A stretch of DNA of 43,697 nucleotides from an uncultured Collinsella sp. (GCA_902475785.1 CABSAN010000013.1:1-43697), one strand, 5' to 3'; positions 23,351 to 31,770 are shown, counted from the first letter of the stretch. Notes: generated by a model from the sequence alone, not told the origin. A program made the numbers and translations.

Positions 23351-24286
23351 TCAGTGCTCAATCCAGCAGCGTAGAGTCTCGCCGGCCTGCAGGTGACGCA
23401 GGTTCTCCGCGGCGATGTCGACCACATTGTTGAGCGTGGCGGCCAGGTGGAACCAGCCGGAGACGTGCGGTGTGATGAGCATGTTGGGCGCATCCCACAG
23501 GGGGCTTGTCGCAGGCAGCGGCTCGGGATCGGTGACGTCGACCGCGGCGCCGGCGAGATGTCCCGACTCAAGAGCGGCAACCAGATCGTCGGCAACAACA
23601 AGGTCGCCGCGGCCGCCGTTGGCAAAGAAGGCGCCTGGTTTCATCGCGGCGAAGAACTCGGCGTTTGCCAGGCCGCGGGTCTCGGGTGTGCTCGGCATAA
23701 AGGATGCGACGACGTCTGCCTCCGCCAGGCGCTCAGGCAGGGCCTCCATTCCGTCCATGTCCTCGAACACAATGGGGTAGACGAGCGGATGGCGCTTGAT
23801 GCCGCGGACGTGCGCGCCCATGCCGCGGCAGAGCGTGGCAAAGTGGCCGCCGATATCGCCCGCGCCCAGCACCAGCACGTTGGCGTTTTTGAGCGAGGTA
23901 ACCGGCCCCAAATCCTCCCAGCGATGCTGGCGCTGCAAGTCGTGATAGCCGGGCAGGCGCTTCATCATGGAAAGGACCATGGCAAACATGTGCTCGCTCA
24001 CGGCCTGGCCGTAGGCGCCCACCGAGCAGGAAAGCTTGGCGTCGGCTGGTACGGTGCCGGCGGCCAGGTAATCGTCACAGCCCGCGGTCTGCAATTGCAA
24101 CAGCTGGAGATGCTCGCATGCCGTGAGCATGTCAGGGTCTATGTTGCCCAAGATCACGTCGGCATCGGCGACCTGTTCGCGCGTGGCGGCGTCGGCGCTC
24201 GTGTAGATAAAGTCCTCGCCCGGAGCGCTCGACTCAAGAATTGCGCGATGGCGGTCGTTGACGGGCAACAAAACCAAGATGTTCAC
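23351..24286 (-). CDS. D-isomer-specific 2-hydroxyacid dehydrogenase
   Basis: NAD(P)-dependent oxidoreductase, 311 aa. The Rossmann motif is VLVLGAGDIGGHFATLCRG (GxGxxG) at about 138-156. Substrate and catalytic residues are seen as ANGGRGDLV (Arg), DPEPLPATSPLWDAPN (Glu) and ITPHVSG (His). This places it with the phosphoglycerate/hydroxypyruvate reductase-like group; the substrate is not evident. GTG 24286 is chosen with GGAGAGG upstream. Longer in-frame starts are rejected because they translate the GGGACAG repeat (giving DKTCQNKPVPFW). Confidence 0.85.
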   Translation of the reverse strand: MNILVLLPVNDRHRAILESSAPGEDFIYTSADAATREQVADADVILGNIDPDMLTACEHLQLLQLQTAGCDDYLAAGTVPADAKLSCSVGAYGQAVSEHMFAMVLSMMKRLPGYHDLQRQHRWEDLGPVTSLKNANVLVLGAGDIGGHFATLCRGMGAHVRGIKRHPLVYPIVFEDMDGMEALPERLAEADVVASFMPSTPETRGLANAEFFAAMKPGAFFANGGRGDLVVADDLVAALESGHLAGAAVDVTDPEPLPATSPLWDAPNMLITPHVSGWFHLAATLNNVVDIAAENLRHLQAGETLRCWIEH

Positions 24287-24305
24287 AAGCAGTCCTCTCC
24301 GCTCG

Positions 24306-24340
24306 ACCTGCCAAAAAGGGACAGGTTTATTTTGGCAGGT
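24306..24340. repeat. GGGACAG-loop hairpin, copy 4
   Basis: A perfect 11-bp stem (ACCTGCCAAAA/TTTTGGCAGGT) around the 13-nt loop AGGGACAGGTTTA. It lies 20 bp upstream of the dehydrogenase start. Confidence 0.85.
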
Positions 24341-24366
24341 TTTATCAGGCAAAACGCTCAATTAAA

Positions 24367-24412
24367 ACGCCGGGCGCTCATGGACGGTTGTAAGTCCATG
24401 AGCGCCCGGCGT
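24367..24412 (-). terminator. map terminator
   Basis: A perfect 19-bp stem (ACGCCGGGCGCTCATGGAC with its complement) around eight bases, followed on the minus strand by TTTTAATTG. It lies 9 bp past the map stop. Confidence 0.8.
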
Positions 24413-24420
24413 CCGTGCGG

Positions 24421-25308
24421 CTACCAGCTCAGCAGCTCGTAGCCGTCCTCGGTCACCACGAGCTGTACCTCGCACTGGGCCGAATCGCTGCCGTCCTTGG
24501 TGCGCACGCACCAACCGTCGCCCTTGCTGATCTTGATGTCGGGCGCTCCGGCGTTGACCATGGGCTCGATGGTGAAGACCATGCCCGGGGCCATAATGGT
24601 GTCCACATCGGGCGCCTCGGTGGTAAAGCCCACAAACGGGTCCTCGTGGAACTCCTTGCCAATGCCGTGTCCGCCGTACTCGCGCACCACGCTAAAACCG
24701 GCGTCCTCGACCGTCTTTTGCACGGCCTCGGCCATCACGGACAGTGGCAGCCACGGCTTGACGGCGGCAAGGCCAGCCTCCACGCTGGCGCGGGTGACGT
24801 CGACCAGGCGCTGGCGCTCGGCCGAGACCTCGCCGATGCAGAACATGCGGCTCGAGTCGCTAAAGTAGCCGTCTAGGATCGTGGAACAATCGACGTTGAT
24901 GATGTCGCCATCGTGCAGCACGTCCGTATCGCAGGGGATACCGTGGCAGACCACATCATTGATCGAGGTGCACACGCTCTTGGGGTAGCCCTCGTAGTTG
25001 AGGTCGGCCGGCGTGCCACCGTGCTCGACGGTGTAGTCGTAGATCATCTGGTCGATCTGGTTGGTGGTCATGCCCGCGGCGATGTGCTCGCCTACGTAGT
25101 CGAGCACGCCCACGTTGATGGCGGCGGAGCGCTTGATGCCCTCGATGTCGGCGGGCGTCTTGTAGAGCGTGCGGGGCAGAACCTCCCAGCCCTCCTCCCA
25201 CAGGCGCTCGAGGCGCTCATCAAAGGCGCTATGGCATTTCTTATATTTCTTGCCGCTGCCGCACCAGCAAGCGTCGTTGCGGCCAGGCACAGGTCCATTG
25301 TCAAACAT
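24421..25308 (-). CDS. map: methionine aminopeptidase type I with N-terminal SEC-C zinc motif
   Basis: Removes the initiator methionine from nascent proteins. The protein is 295 aa. Residues 9-26 are a SEC-C metal-binding motif (GRNDACWCGSGKKYKKCH: Cys14, Cys16, Cys25, His26), found in some actinobacterial and clostridial MetAP and in SecA, possibly for ribosome or translocon contact (inference). The catalytic domain shows NDVVCHGIP, INVDCSTILDGYFSDSSRMF (Asp ligands), GGHGIGKEFHEDP (His) and VFTIEPMVNAG (Glu). AGGAAG precedes the ATG. It is separate from the dehydrogenase gene by a strong terminator. Confidence 0.94.
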   Translation of the reverse strand: MFDNGPVPGRNDACWCGSGKKYKKCHSAFDERLERLWEEGWEVLPRTLYKTPADIEGIKRSAAINVGVLDYVGEHIAAGMTTNQIDQMIYDYTVEHGGTPADLNYEGYPKSVCTSINDVVCHGIPCDTDVLHDGDIINVDCSTILDGYFSDSSRMFCIGEVSAERQRLVDVTRASVEAGLAAVKPWLPLSVMAEAVQKTVEDAGFSVVREYGGHGIGKEFHEDPFVGFTTEAPDVDTIMAPGMVFTIEPMVNAGAPDIKISKGDGWCVRTKDGSDSAQCEVQLVVTEDGYELLSW

Positions 25309-25360
25309 GGCTAACTTCCTTTCATCCGCAGCTAGTATAGCCCACCCACACGTCCATAGA

Positions 25361-25427
25361 AGTTGCGGTGATATAGTTCCGATTTAAGCGGTTTAACAGC
25401 ATAAACAGGAACTATATCACCGCAACT
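25361..25427. repeat. TTGCGGTG inverted repeat, copy 2
   Basis: Perfect 20-nt arms, AGTTGCGGTGATATAGTTCC and its complement, enclose 27 nt. It shares arm sequence and the right flank AAACAGGAACTAT with the copy at 1097-1159. It lies between the map start and the end of the radical SAM gene. Confidence 0.85.
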
Positions 25428-25468
25428 GATGGAGCGGGATGGCGGGCGCTAGCTGCTGCGTGGTTTTG

Positions 25469-26245
25469 CTAGTAGCTCACCTGGCAGGGAATGCCGAGGG
25501 CGCGCACGCGCGCGGCAATGGCGTCGAGCACTTCAGGCGCCGCTTTGGCAAGGCCGGCGATTGGTGTCTCGCGCGCCACCGTGTAGATGGTCGCTTCTTG
25601 TGGGCGAATGCGCTCAAGCGCCGCGAGCCAGGGGGCAACGTACTCCTCGCCGGTGTTGTCGATGGGCTTGCCCAGATACTCACCGGTCAAAAAGATCGTC
25701 TGGATAATAACGTGACCGTCAAAGCTTGCGAACGTCTCAATCTGGTGCTCGACGTCGTAGGGGCCAACAGGCTGGTCGAGCAACTGGATAAATGCCGGGT
25801 CGACGGTGTCGAGCTTAAGAATGTTGTCGTCGACCATCATGAGTGCATCGTGCACCTGGGGACGGTCGGCGCGCGTGCCGTTGGAGAGCACGGCAATCTT
25901 GCTGCTCGGTGCCAACTCGTCGCGTAGTGCAACGGCGCCGGCGATGGCCTGGGGAAACTCCGGCGCGGCGGTGGGCTCGCCGTTGCCGGCAAACGTGATC
26001 ACATCGGGGAGCTCGCCCTCGGCTGCCATCTCGCGCAGCTTTGCCTCGAGCGCGTCGAGTACCACGGCGGCTGTGTTGTACGGCTCATGGCAGGGGCGCT
26101 CGGCGTTGAGACCGTTCTCGCAGTATATGCAGTCAAACGTGCAGATTTTGCCGCTGGCCGGCATCATGTTGACGCCGAGCGAGAGACCAAGGCGACGGCT
26201 GCGAACGGGCCCAAAGATGGGGCTGGCATTCAAAAACGTAGACAT
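25469..26245 (-). CDS. radical SAM protein (COG0731-like Fe-S oxidoreductase)
   Basis: The protein is 258 aa. It has FGPVRSRRLGLSLGVNMMP at about 11-29, typical of this COG, then the cluster triad Cys35, Cys39, Cys42 in KICTFDCIYCENG, and the SAM-binding ITFAGNGEPTAAPEFP. No extra C-terminal Fe-S domain is visible. Family members act in RNA modification or are uncharacterised; no function can be assigned. GAGGAG lies nine bases before ATG 26245; an ATG two codons earlier is too close to it. Confidence 0.8.
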   Translation of the reverse strand: MSTFLNASPIFGPVRSRRLGLSLGVNMMPASGKICTFDCIYCENGLNAERPCHEPYNTAAVVLDALEAKLREMAAEGELPDVITFAGNGEPTAAPEFPQAIAGAVALRDELAPSSKIAVLSNGTRADRPQVHDALMMVDDNILKLDTVDPAFIQLLDQPVGPYDVEHQIETFASFDGHVIIQTIFLTGEYLGKPIDNTGEEYVAPWLAALERIRPQEATIYTVARETPIAGLAKAAPEVLDAIAARVRALGIPCQVSY

Positions 26246-26415
26246 AGGCATATGCTCCTCAAGACAATTGTGCCTAAGCATAGCATCGGCTCCAAAGCAA
26301 GGTGCGGGCTCTTGCTTTACAAGTTTCGTTTTTTCACGTCGCTCATTATGCCGTGCCATGAAAAGCCTCGGGTCGGGTAAAGTTAATATGTTAACAAGTC
26401 GTGAGGCAATGCGGG

Positions 26416-26449
26416 TCCATCCAACCGTACTGACGTGCAATTGGATGGG
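26416..26449. promoter_or_regulatory. inverted repeat before the alpha/beta hydrolase gene
   Basis: CCATCCAA and TTGGATGG arms about 16 nt apart, 20 bp before the start codon. A further small dyad GTTAA-tatg-TTAAC lies near 26382. Either could be an operator; no regulator is adjacent. Confidence 0.35.
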
Positions 26450-26470
26450 CATTGATGATGGGGGCACAAC

Positions 26471-27268
26471 ATGGATTTTACGGTCGAGAATGCGGGCACC
26501 ACGATTGCCTGTCGCGAATATGCCGGCCCGGATGTGTCGCCTGATACTCCTGCCTTGGTGTGCGTGCACGGCGCTTGTGTCGACGGCACATTTTTCGACG
26601 GCATCGCTTGTGAGCTCAGTCGCAACTACCGCGTAATTGCCTACGACCGCCGCGGCTGCGGTGGCAGCAGCGATGCGGCAGACGGCAGCTATGATCTTGC
26701 CGCTCAGGCCGCCGACCTGCAGGCCGTGATCGAACACGTTGGCGCTCCGGCAAACGTGCTCGCGCACAGTGCCGGTACGCTGGTGACCCTGGAGCTTCTT
26801 CGCACCGAACCCCATCTCGTCGCCCGTGCGATTCTGCATGAGCCGGCCGTGTCGGCCGAAGGCGTCGGCATGGGCGCAGCTCCGGTTTTGCTCGATATGA
26901 TTGCGGCTGGAAAGGTTTCAAGGGCGCTCCGGCTTTTCTTGGGAGCCCTCGGCGACTTGGACCCCGAGGCTCCTGGGACGACCGAAGCGGAAGTCAAACA
27001 TGCCCTGCGCAATGGTCGTTGCTTTATGGCGAACGAATATGGAACAAATATGACTTACGTTCCCAACTGGGATAGTGTCTGCGCATCGAAGTCCGTTGCC
27101 GCTGTGCTTCTCGGCGAGCTTTCGGTCGGAACGCCCCGCGAGGCCGGTACGCGAGCGGCTGCCGAATATCTCGATTGCCCCCTTGTGACGATTCCGGGCG
27201 CGCATAACGGTCTGCGCGATCGCCCCGCTACGGCAGCAAACGCCGTTCGCGATGTCTTGAAGCGTTAG
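26471..27268 (+). CDS. alpha/beta hydrolase
   Basis: Single-domain cytosolic hydrolase of 265 aa. The oxyanion-hole motif is VCVHGACVDGTFF, followed by AYDRRGCGGSS at about 58-67. The nucleophile elbow is VLAHSAGTL with Ser100 (A-H-S-A-G rather than G-x-S-x-G), and the catalytic His is expected in IPGAHNGLRD near the C-terminus. Substrate unknown; the lid region is short. It is divergent from the radical SAM gene and ends before an unrelated signalling gene. GGGGGC precedes the ATG. Confidence 0.85.
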   Translation: MDFTVENAGTTIACREYAGPDVSPDTPALVCVHGACVDGTFFDGIACELSRNYRVIAYDRRGCGGSSDAADGSYDLAAQAADLQAVIEHVGAPANVLAHSAGTLVTLELLRTEPHLVARAILHEPAVSAEGVGMGAAPVLLDMIAAGKVSRALRLFLGALGDLDPEAPGTTEAEVKHALRNGRCFMANEYGTNMTYVPNWDSVCASKSVAAVLLGELSVGTPREAGTRAAAEYLDCPLVTIPGAHNGLRDRPATAANAVRDVLKR

Positions 27269-27478
27269 CACGCTCGATGACCTGCGGGGAGGGGGACTGT
27301 TAGCGTTTCGCCATTGTTAACGAATGCGCTCATAACCGCGCGCCCGCGGCTCCATTACCGCCGTCTGTCAAGTCATAAAAATGCAACGATATTCACGTGC
27401 TTACCTGCATCGACAGGGTGCTACTCTGGTAGCATTTGGAACCCACCGCTACTATGCGAAACTATTGAAAGGGCCCAT

Positions 27479-29359
27479 ATGCTCAATAATCACGAGGTCA
27501 ATCTAACCGATGAGGAGGCTGCCGCCGAGGTCGCCCGTGTCGCGAAGACCTACCCCGTGGTGCGTTTGCTGTCGGCCGATCAGATTAAGAGCGAGCGTAA
27601 CTGCCTGCTCGCCGGCGATCACTGTCCTTGTTTGCGTCAGTCGAGTCTTGAGGCCTTGGCAGATTCGGATGAGGTGTCGGAGCAGCTACTCAATGATGGT
27701 ACCGAGTACCGCGCTCGCCTGCGCCCTCTGAAGGTCGAGGGCGAGCCTCATGTCCTGCTGATGGTGCGTCCGATTGATGAGCATGAGGCTGCAGAAGAGG
27801 ACCTTGTCTACACCGACGTGCTGACGAATGTGCGCAATCGCCGATATTACGAGGAAAAGCTCCGTAGCGCCCGCGTGAATGCCGGCGTTGCGGTGATTGA
27901 CCTTGATGATTTTAAGGTCTTCAACGATACGTGTGGCCGTCATGCCGGCGACCTTGCGCTCGGTGCTGTGGCGACAGCCATGCGCAGCGGAATCCGTTCG
28001 ACTGACGAGCTTGTGCGCTATGGCTGCGACAAGTTTGTGGTCGTCATGCCCAATATTCCCTCCGATGACTTCACCCGTCGCCTGCATCAGGTGTCCGATG
28101 CCGTTCATTCCACGATTATTTCGGGCCATGAGTACGTGAGCTTGACGGCATGTGTTGGTGGCGTCCGCATTCATGGCGAGACGGTCGATGAGGGCGTTGG
28201 CCGCGCTGTCCAGTTATTGAGCCGCGCTAAGGCAAAAGCCGGTACGGTCGTGACCGATGCCGATTCTATCGAGGCCTTCCAAAGCGAAAAGCCTTTGGTG
28301 CTTATTGTCGATGACTCCGAGATGAACCGAGTCATTCTCAACGAGATGCTCAAGGACGAGTATTGCATCCTCGAGGCCGACAACGGTCGTACGGCGCTCG
28401 ACATGGTCGACCGCTATGGCGATGAGTTGTCGCTCGTGCTGCTGGACATTATCATGCCGGGCATAAGCGGCTTTGAGGTACTGGCCGATCTGTCGCGCCG
28501 AACGGGTGTCGACAATCTGCCTGTCATCATGATCTCGAGCGAAGATTCCGATGATATGGTTCTGCGCGCGTACGAGCTGGGCGCCTCGGACTATATCAAC
28601 CGCCCGTTTGACTCCCGTGTCGTGCGCCGCCGTGTAAGCAACACCATCCGCCTATACGCCAAACAGCGCCGCCTGACGAACCTACTGTCCCAGCAGTACA
28701 ACGAGCGCGTCAAGAACAGTCGCATGCTCATCGACATCATGGCCGGCGTCATGGAGCTTCGCAACGGCGAGAGCGGCAGGCACGTTACAAACATCGAAAA
28801 GCTGACCGAGCTGCTGCTTGGCTGTCTGGTCCAGCGTAGCGGCACCATCTCCCTCGACAATGAGGAACGCTCCACGATCGCCCTGGCTTCGGCGCTGCAC
28901 GATATCGGCAAGATGTCGATTGACGATGCGATCCTCAACAAGCCCGGACGCCTTACGCCCGAGGAGTTCGAGATTATGAAGACGCATACCACGATCGGCG
29001 CCGACATGTTGCTTGAGCTGGGCCGCCATCACGTCGGCAATGCGCTTATGGAATATGCGTACCAGATTGCGCGTTGGCATCACGAGCGCTGGGACGGCAA
29101 GGGTTATCCCGATGGCCTTAAGGGCGACGAAATTCCCATCGCCGCGCAGGTGGTCTCGGTGGCCGACGTGTATGATGCGCTGACGAGCGTGCGCGTGTAC
29201 AAGGACGCTATCCCGCACAAGGAGGCAATCCAGATGATCCTGGACGGTAAGTGCGGCGCCTTTAACCCGCTGTTGCTCGACTGCCTGCTCGAGGTGCAAG
29301 ACCGTATTGCCGAGACGTTGGCACGCCCCGCCGATGTTGTCGCGTTTCCCACGATTTAG
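27479..29359 (+). CDS. degenerate GGDEF - receiver - HD-GYP signalling protein
   Basis: The protein is 626 aa. Residues 1-105 form a PAS-like or novel sensor with Cys49 and Cys51 (DHCPCL). A GGDEF-fold domain follows (about 108-262; DVLTNVRNRRYYEEKL), but the signature is GCDKF at 182-186 instead of GGDEF, so cyclase activity is unlikely. A receiver domain at about 272-392 has VDDSEMNR and phosphoacceptor Asp323 (LLDIIMPG); the usual Lys-Pro is Arg-Pro (INRPF). The C-terminus is an HD-GYP phosphodiesterase with HD at 474-475 and HHERWDGKGYPDG at 534-546. It probably hydrolyses cyclic di-GMP under phosphorelay control. An HPt gene follows 23 bp later. Confidence 0.87.
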   Translation: MLNNHEVNLTDEEAAAEVARVAKTYPVVRLLSADQIKSERNCLLAGDHCPCLRQSSLEALADSDEVSEQLLNDGTEYRARLRPLKVEGEPHVLLMVRPIDEHEAAEEDLVYTDVLTNVRNRRYYEEKLRSARVNAGVAVIDLDDFKVFNDTCGRHAGDLALGAVATAMRSGIRSTDELVRYGCDKFVVVMPNIPSDDFTRRLHQVSDAVHSTIISGHEYVSLTACVGGVRIHGETVDEGVGRAVQLLSRAKAKAGTVVTDADSIEAFQSEKPLVLIVDDSEMNRVILNEMLKDEYCILEADNGRTALDMVDRYGDELSLVLLDIIMPGISGFEVLADLSRRTGVDNLPVIMISSEDSDDMVLRAYELGASDYINRPFDSRVVRRRVSNTIRLYAKQRRLTNLLSQQYNERVKNSRMLIDIMAGVMELRNGESGRHVTNIEKLTELLLGCLVQRSGTISLDNEERSTIALASALHDIGKMSIDDAILNKPGRLTPEEFEIMKTHTTIGADMLLELGRHHVGNALMEYAYQIARWHHERWDGKGYPDGLKGDEIPIAAQVVSVADVYDALTSVRVYKDAIPHKEAIQMILDGKCGAFNPLLLDCLLEVQDRIAETLARPADVVAFPTI

Positions 29360-29382
29360 TTTGACCAAAGGAGTTTTAATCC

Positions 29383-29739
29383 ATGATTTCCATGCGTGAG
29401 GCGTATGAGAAGATCGGCGCTAATTATGACGATGCGTGCGCTCGGCTGATGGGCGGGGAAATGCTTGCCCGCTTTGCCCTCAAGTTTTTGGATGACGAGA
29501 GCATGGACAAGCTGGAGGCCGCTATGGCGGCAGGAGACGCCAAGGAAGCGTTTATGGCGGCGCACACGCTCAAGGGCGTGAGCCAGAACCTGGGATTCGA
29601 TAACCTGTACGAGCCGGCGGTCGTGGTGACCGAAGCGTTGCGTGGCGCCGATACCGTTGACGGCGCTCGCGAGGGGATGCATGCGTTGCAGCAGCAATAT
29701 GCGGGTACGATGTCGGCCCTGCGCGAGGCGGCTGAATAA
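29383..29739 (+). CDS. HPt-domain phosphotransfer protein
   Basis: The protein is 118 aa, essentially one four-helix HPt domain. The phosphorylatable histidine is His61 in AAHTLKGVSQNLGF, the classical HxxKG motif. AAAGGAG precedes the ATG. It is directly downstream of the receiver/HD-GYP gene and presumably passes phosphate to or from its Asp323. The sensor kinase is not in the window. Confidence 0.9.
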   Translation: MISMREAYEKIGANYDDACARLMGGEMLARFALKFLDDESMDKLEAAMAAGDAKEAFMAAHTLKGVSQNLGFDNLYEPAVVVTEALRGADTVDGAREGMHALQQQYAGTMSALREAAE

Positions 29740-29763
29740 GAGCTTGCGAGCTTTGATGACTAT

Positions 29764-29856
29764 GAGAGTGGATAATCTCCCGTTTTAGGCCCCGTGGCGG
29801 CCTCAAAGTGGGATATTATCCACTCTCGTTCGGTAAGTGTCCGAAAATCCACTCTC
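29764..29856. repeat. GAGAGTGGATAAT nested inverted repeat
   Basis: GAGAGTGGATAAT (29764) and ATTATCCACTCTC (29815-29827) form a hairpin with inner arms TCCC/GGGA and GGCC/GGCC. A third partial arm, ATCCACTCTC, follows at 29847-29856, so an alternative pairing is possible. It separates the HPt gene from the DUF2975 gene. Confidence 0.7.
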
Positions 29857-29912
29857 ACCCTCCGAATCAGTAAATGGCCTATGTGCACCGGCTGGGCTTT
29901 GTACATGCAATC

Positions 29913-29952
29913 CATATCGTTGTTCGATAAACTATTCCGATAACGATAGATT
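29913..29952. promoter_or_regulatory. putative operator before the DUF2975/XRE operon
   Basis: An imperfect dyad runs from TATCGTTGTTCGATA to TATTCCGATAACGATA. It contains TTCGATAAACTATT (29923-29936), which resembles ATCGATAAACAATA in the ABC transporter promoter at 30958-30971. Shared control by the XRE gene between them is inference. Confidence 0.5.
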
Positions 29953-29968
29953 TGATGAGGGTGAGTGT

Positions 29969-30529
29969 ATGTCCAACAGCGTTCAGCGTATGGCCAAGGC
30001 GGGCGAGACTGTAAGGAAGCTTGGCTTTTGCATGGCGGTCGTTTTTGCGGGAATGCTCGTCGCTTTTGCCGCGTTGGTTGTTTACGTGATCTGGTATGCG
30101 GTTGCAAACGTTGCTTCTGTCGATTCTTTCGGTGTTGTGACGCTTCTCAATGGCGGGTGCATCGTTATCCCAAGCGGACTGTGCATGGCGCTTGTCATGG
30201 GTATTTCGCTTGTCGTTTTGTGCGGAATCAGCCGTGACATTTCGCGGGGCGTATCGCCCTTTACCAGGGCGCATGTGCGGCTTATCCGTGTTCTCGCGCT
30301 TGCCTTTGCTGTTAACGCCGCGGTTTCGCTTGCTGGTGCCTATGGATCGGTCAATCTCACCATTGGTGGGCTGGAGCTTTGCGTCGTGCCTCATTCCTTC
30401 GTTATCGCGATTTGCCAGGGCGTTGCCTTTGACGCGGGGTCGCTTATCGGCGCGGCTGTCTGTTTGTTTGTCTCGGTGATCTGGAGCTATGCCTCGCTGC
30501 TCCAGGAGCAGTCTGACGAGCTTGTGTAG
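29969..30529 (+). CDS. DUF2975 family membrane protein
   Basis: The protein is 186 aa with four hydrophobic segments (about 19-45, 61-87, 105-128, 150-175), the YoaS-like DUF2975 layout. The family regularly sits directly upstream of a YozG-like XRE regulator, exactly as here (the next gene starts 8 bp after the stop). Function is unknown; a membrane sensor that sequesters or controls its regulator is a reasonable inference. GAGGGTGAG precedes the ATG. Confidence 0.75.
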   Translation: MSNSVQRMAKAGETVRKLGFCMAVVFAGMLVAFAALVVYVIWYAVANVASVDSFGVVTLLNGGCIVIPSGLCMALVMGISLVVLCGISRDISRGVSPFTRAHVRLIRVLALAFAVNAAVSLAGAYGSVNLTIGGLELCVVPHSFVIAICQGVAFDAGSLIGAAVCLFVSVIWSYASLLQEQSDELV

Positions 30530-30537
30530 GAGGAAAC

Positions 30538-30867
30538 ATGAGCTATCTCATCATCGAGCTTGAGACGCAGCTGCTTAAGACCGGAAAGGCCAGCGCTGAC
30601 CTGATTCGGGCCACGGGGCATACTCCGGCCAATATTTCAAAGCTAAGAAACGGAAAAATAAAGGCTATTCGCCTTAAGACGCTTCTCGATATCTGCGATG
30701 AACTCGATTGTCAACCGGGAGATATTATTCAGCGCGTGAGTGAGAAAGAGCTTGAGGAGCTTATTGTCGAACGCGCAAAAAATGTCGTGAGGCAGATGCG
30801 GGATGGCGGAGGCAACGAGGCGTCACTTCCGACATCAGTCTTCGCTGTCGATTTGAGCGACGAGTAG
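30538..30867 (+). CDS. YozG-like XRE transcriptional regulator
   Basis: The protein is 109 aa. An unusual Cro/CI helix-turn-helix covers residues about 5-67, with HTPANISKLRNGKIKAIRLK as the recognition region and LLDICDELDCQPGDIIQ after it, typical of YozG-type regulators paired with DUF2975 proteins. The Glu/Arg-rich C-terminal tail (about 68-109) is longer than in minimal YozG. TAGGAGG precedes the ATG. Likely targets are its own promoter and that of the ABC transporter downstream (shared CGATAAAC motif). Confidence 0.8.
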   Translation: MSYLIIELETQLLKTGKASADLIRATGHTPANISKLRNGKIKAIRLKTLLDICDELDCQPGDIIQRVSEKELEELIVERAKNVVRQMRDGGGNEASLPTSVFAVDLSDE

Positions 30868-30903
30868 CATAAGACGAACAGCTAAAACGAAATATCAGCG
30901 TAA

Positions 30904-30936
30904 GGGGCCCGCGTCTAACACGGGCCCCTTTCTTAA
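30904..30936 (+). terminator. terminator of the DUF2975-XRE operon
   Basis: GGGGCCCG-cgtctaaca-CGGGCCCC followed by TTTCTTAATT. A clear intrinsic terminator. Confidence 0.85.
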
Positions 30937-30941
30937 TTATC

Positions 30942-30970
30942 TTGACAAATACGAGTTATCGATAAACAAT
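30942..30970 (+). promoter_or_regulatory. promoter and operator-like dyad of the ABC-2 transporter
   Basis: TTGACA at 30942-30947 and AACAAT at 30965-30970 are 17 bp apart. TTATCGATAA, a perfect 10-bp palindrome, lies inside the spacer at 30956-30965, a position where a repressor would block polymerase. Confidence 0.6.
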
Positions 30971-31008
30971 AACAGGCAGAAAAAACGATAAAAGAAAGGA
31001 GGAACGAT

Positions 31009-31770
31009 ATGGATAGTTTTGCCATCAAACAGAACGGGAGGCCAATGAGTGCATTAGCGATAAAGCTATCAAAGGTGTCGAAGCTCTATGGAAAACGGCG
31101 TGTGTTGCACAACGTTTCCTTCGAGGTGACTCAATCTGAACTATGTGCCCTTGTTGGCGCAAACGGAGCGGGCAAAAGTACGCTTATTAAAATCGTATTG
31201 GGTCTCTGTAAACCATCGTCGGGGCGCGTGGAGCTCTTTGGAGGCAAGTCGAAAAAAGACCTGAGCCTGATGCGGACGCGTGTCGGCTATGTGCCAGATT
31301 CCAGCGGAGCATACCAATCCCTCAGTGCGGTTGAGAATCTCCAAATCCGATGTTCGGAATGGGGGCTTGATGCGAATCGTGAGATTCCTCGCGTTTTGAG
31401 CCTAGTCGGGCTGGACGTCGATGAGAAAAAGAGCGTGAGCAGTTTTTCTCTGGGAATGAAACGGCGACTGGATATAGCTACGGCTTTATTGGGCGACACC
31501 GACGTACTAATTTTCGATGAGCCGGCAAATGGATTGGACCCGCTGGGCATCGAGAGTATATGGGCCCTTATCGGTCGATTGAATCGAGAGCAGGGTAAGA
31601 CCATGCTCATCTCTAGTCACGATTTGGATGAGTTGGCATCGGTTGCAACAAGCTGCCTGTTTATTCATGATGGCGAACTGCTAAAAAAGGAATCGATGGA
31701 CGTCATAAGGGATGAGGCGTCGTCCCTAAAAGAGTATTACAGGCGCTTGATGAAGGCGGTCTCGCTATGA
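31009..31770 (+). CDS. ABC transporter ATP-binding protein (ABC-2/BcrA type)
   Basis: The protein is 253 aa. Walker A is GANGAGKSTLIK, the signature is SFSLGMKRRLDIATALLG, Walker B is VLIFDEPANGLDPLG and the switch His is in ISSHDLDEL. This belongs to the drug/lantibiotic-resistance group of ABC-2 ATPases. GGAGG lies before ATG 31009. Its stop overlaps the start of the first permease by 4 bp. Base composition is AT-richer than the surrounding core genes, suggesting acquisition with the XRE-DUF2975 pair. Confidence 0.9.
   Translation: MDSFAIKQNGRPMSALAIKLSKVSKLYGKRRVLHNVSFEVTQSELCALVGANGAGKSTLIKIVLGLCKPSSGRVELFGGKSKKDLSLMRTRVGYVPDSSGAYQSLSAVENLQIRCSEWGLDANREIPRVLSLVGLDVDEKKSVSSFSLGMKRRLDIATALLGDTDVLIFDEPANGLDPLGIESIWALIGRLNREQGKTMLISSHDLDELASVATSCLFIHDGELLKKESMDVIRDEASSLKEYYRRLMKAVSL

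Noticed and set aside
24287..24361. N-terminal extension of the hydroxyacid dehydrogenase
   Set aside because: It would translate the GGGACAG repeat hairpin; the GTG at 24286 has a proper ribosome site and starts at the expected family N-terminus.
27269..27478. Cyclic di-GMP riboswitch before the HD-GYP gene
   Set aside because: No GEMM-type conserved segments were found; only a short TGCTAC/GTAGCA hairpin is present.
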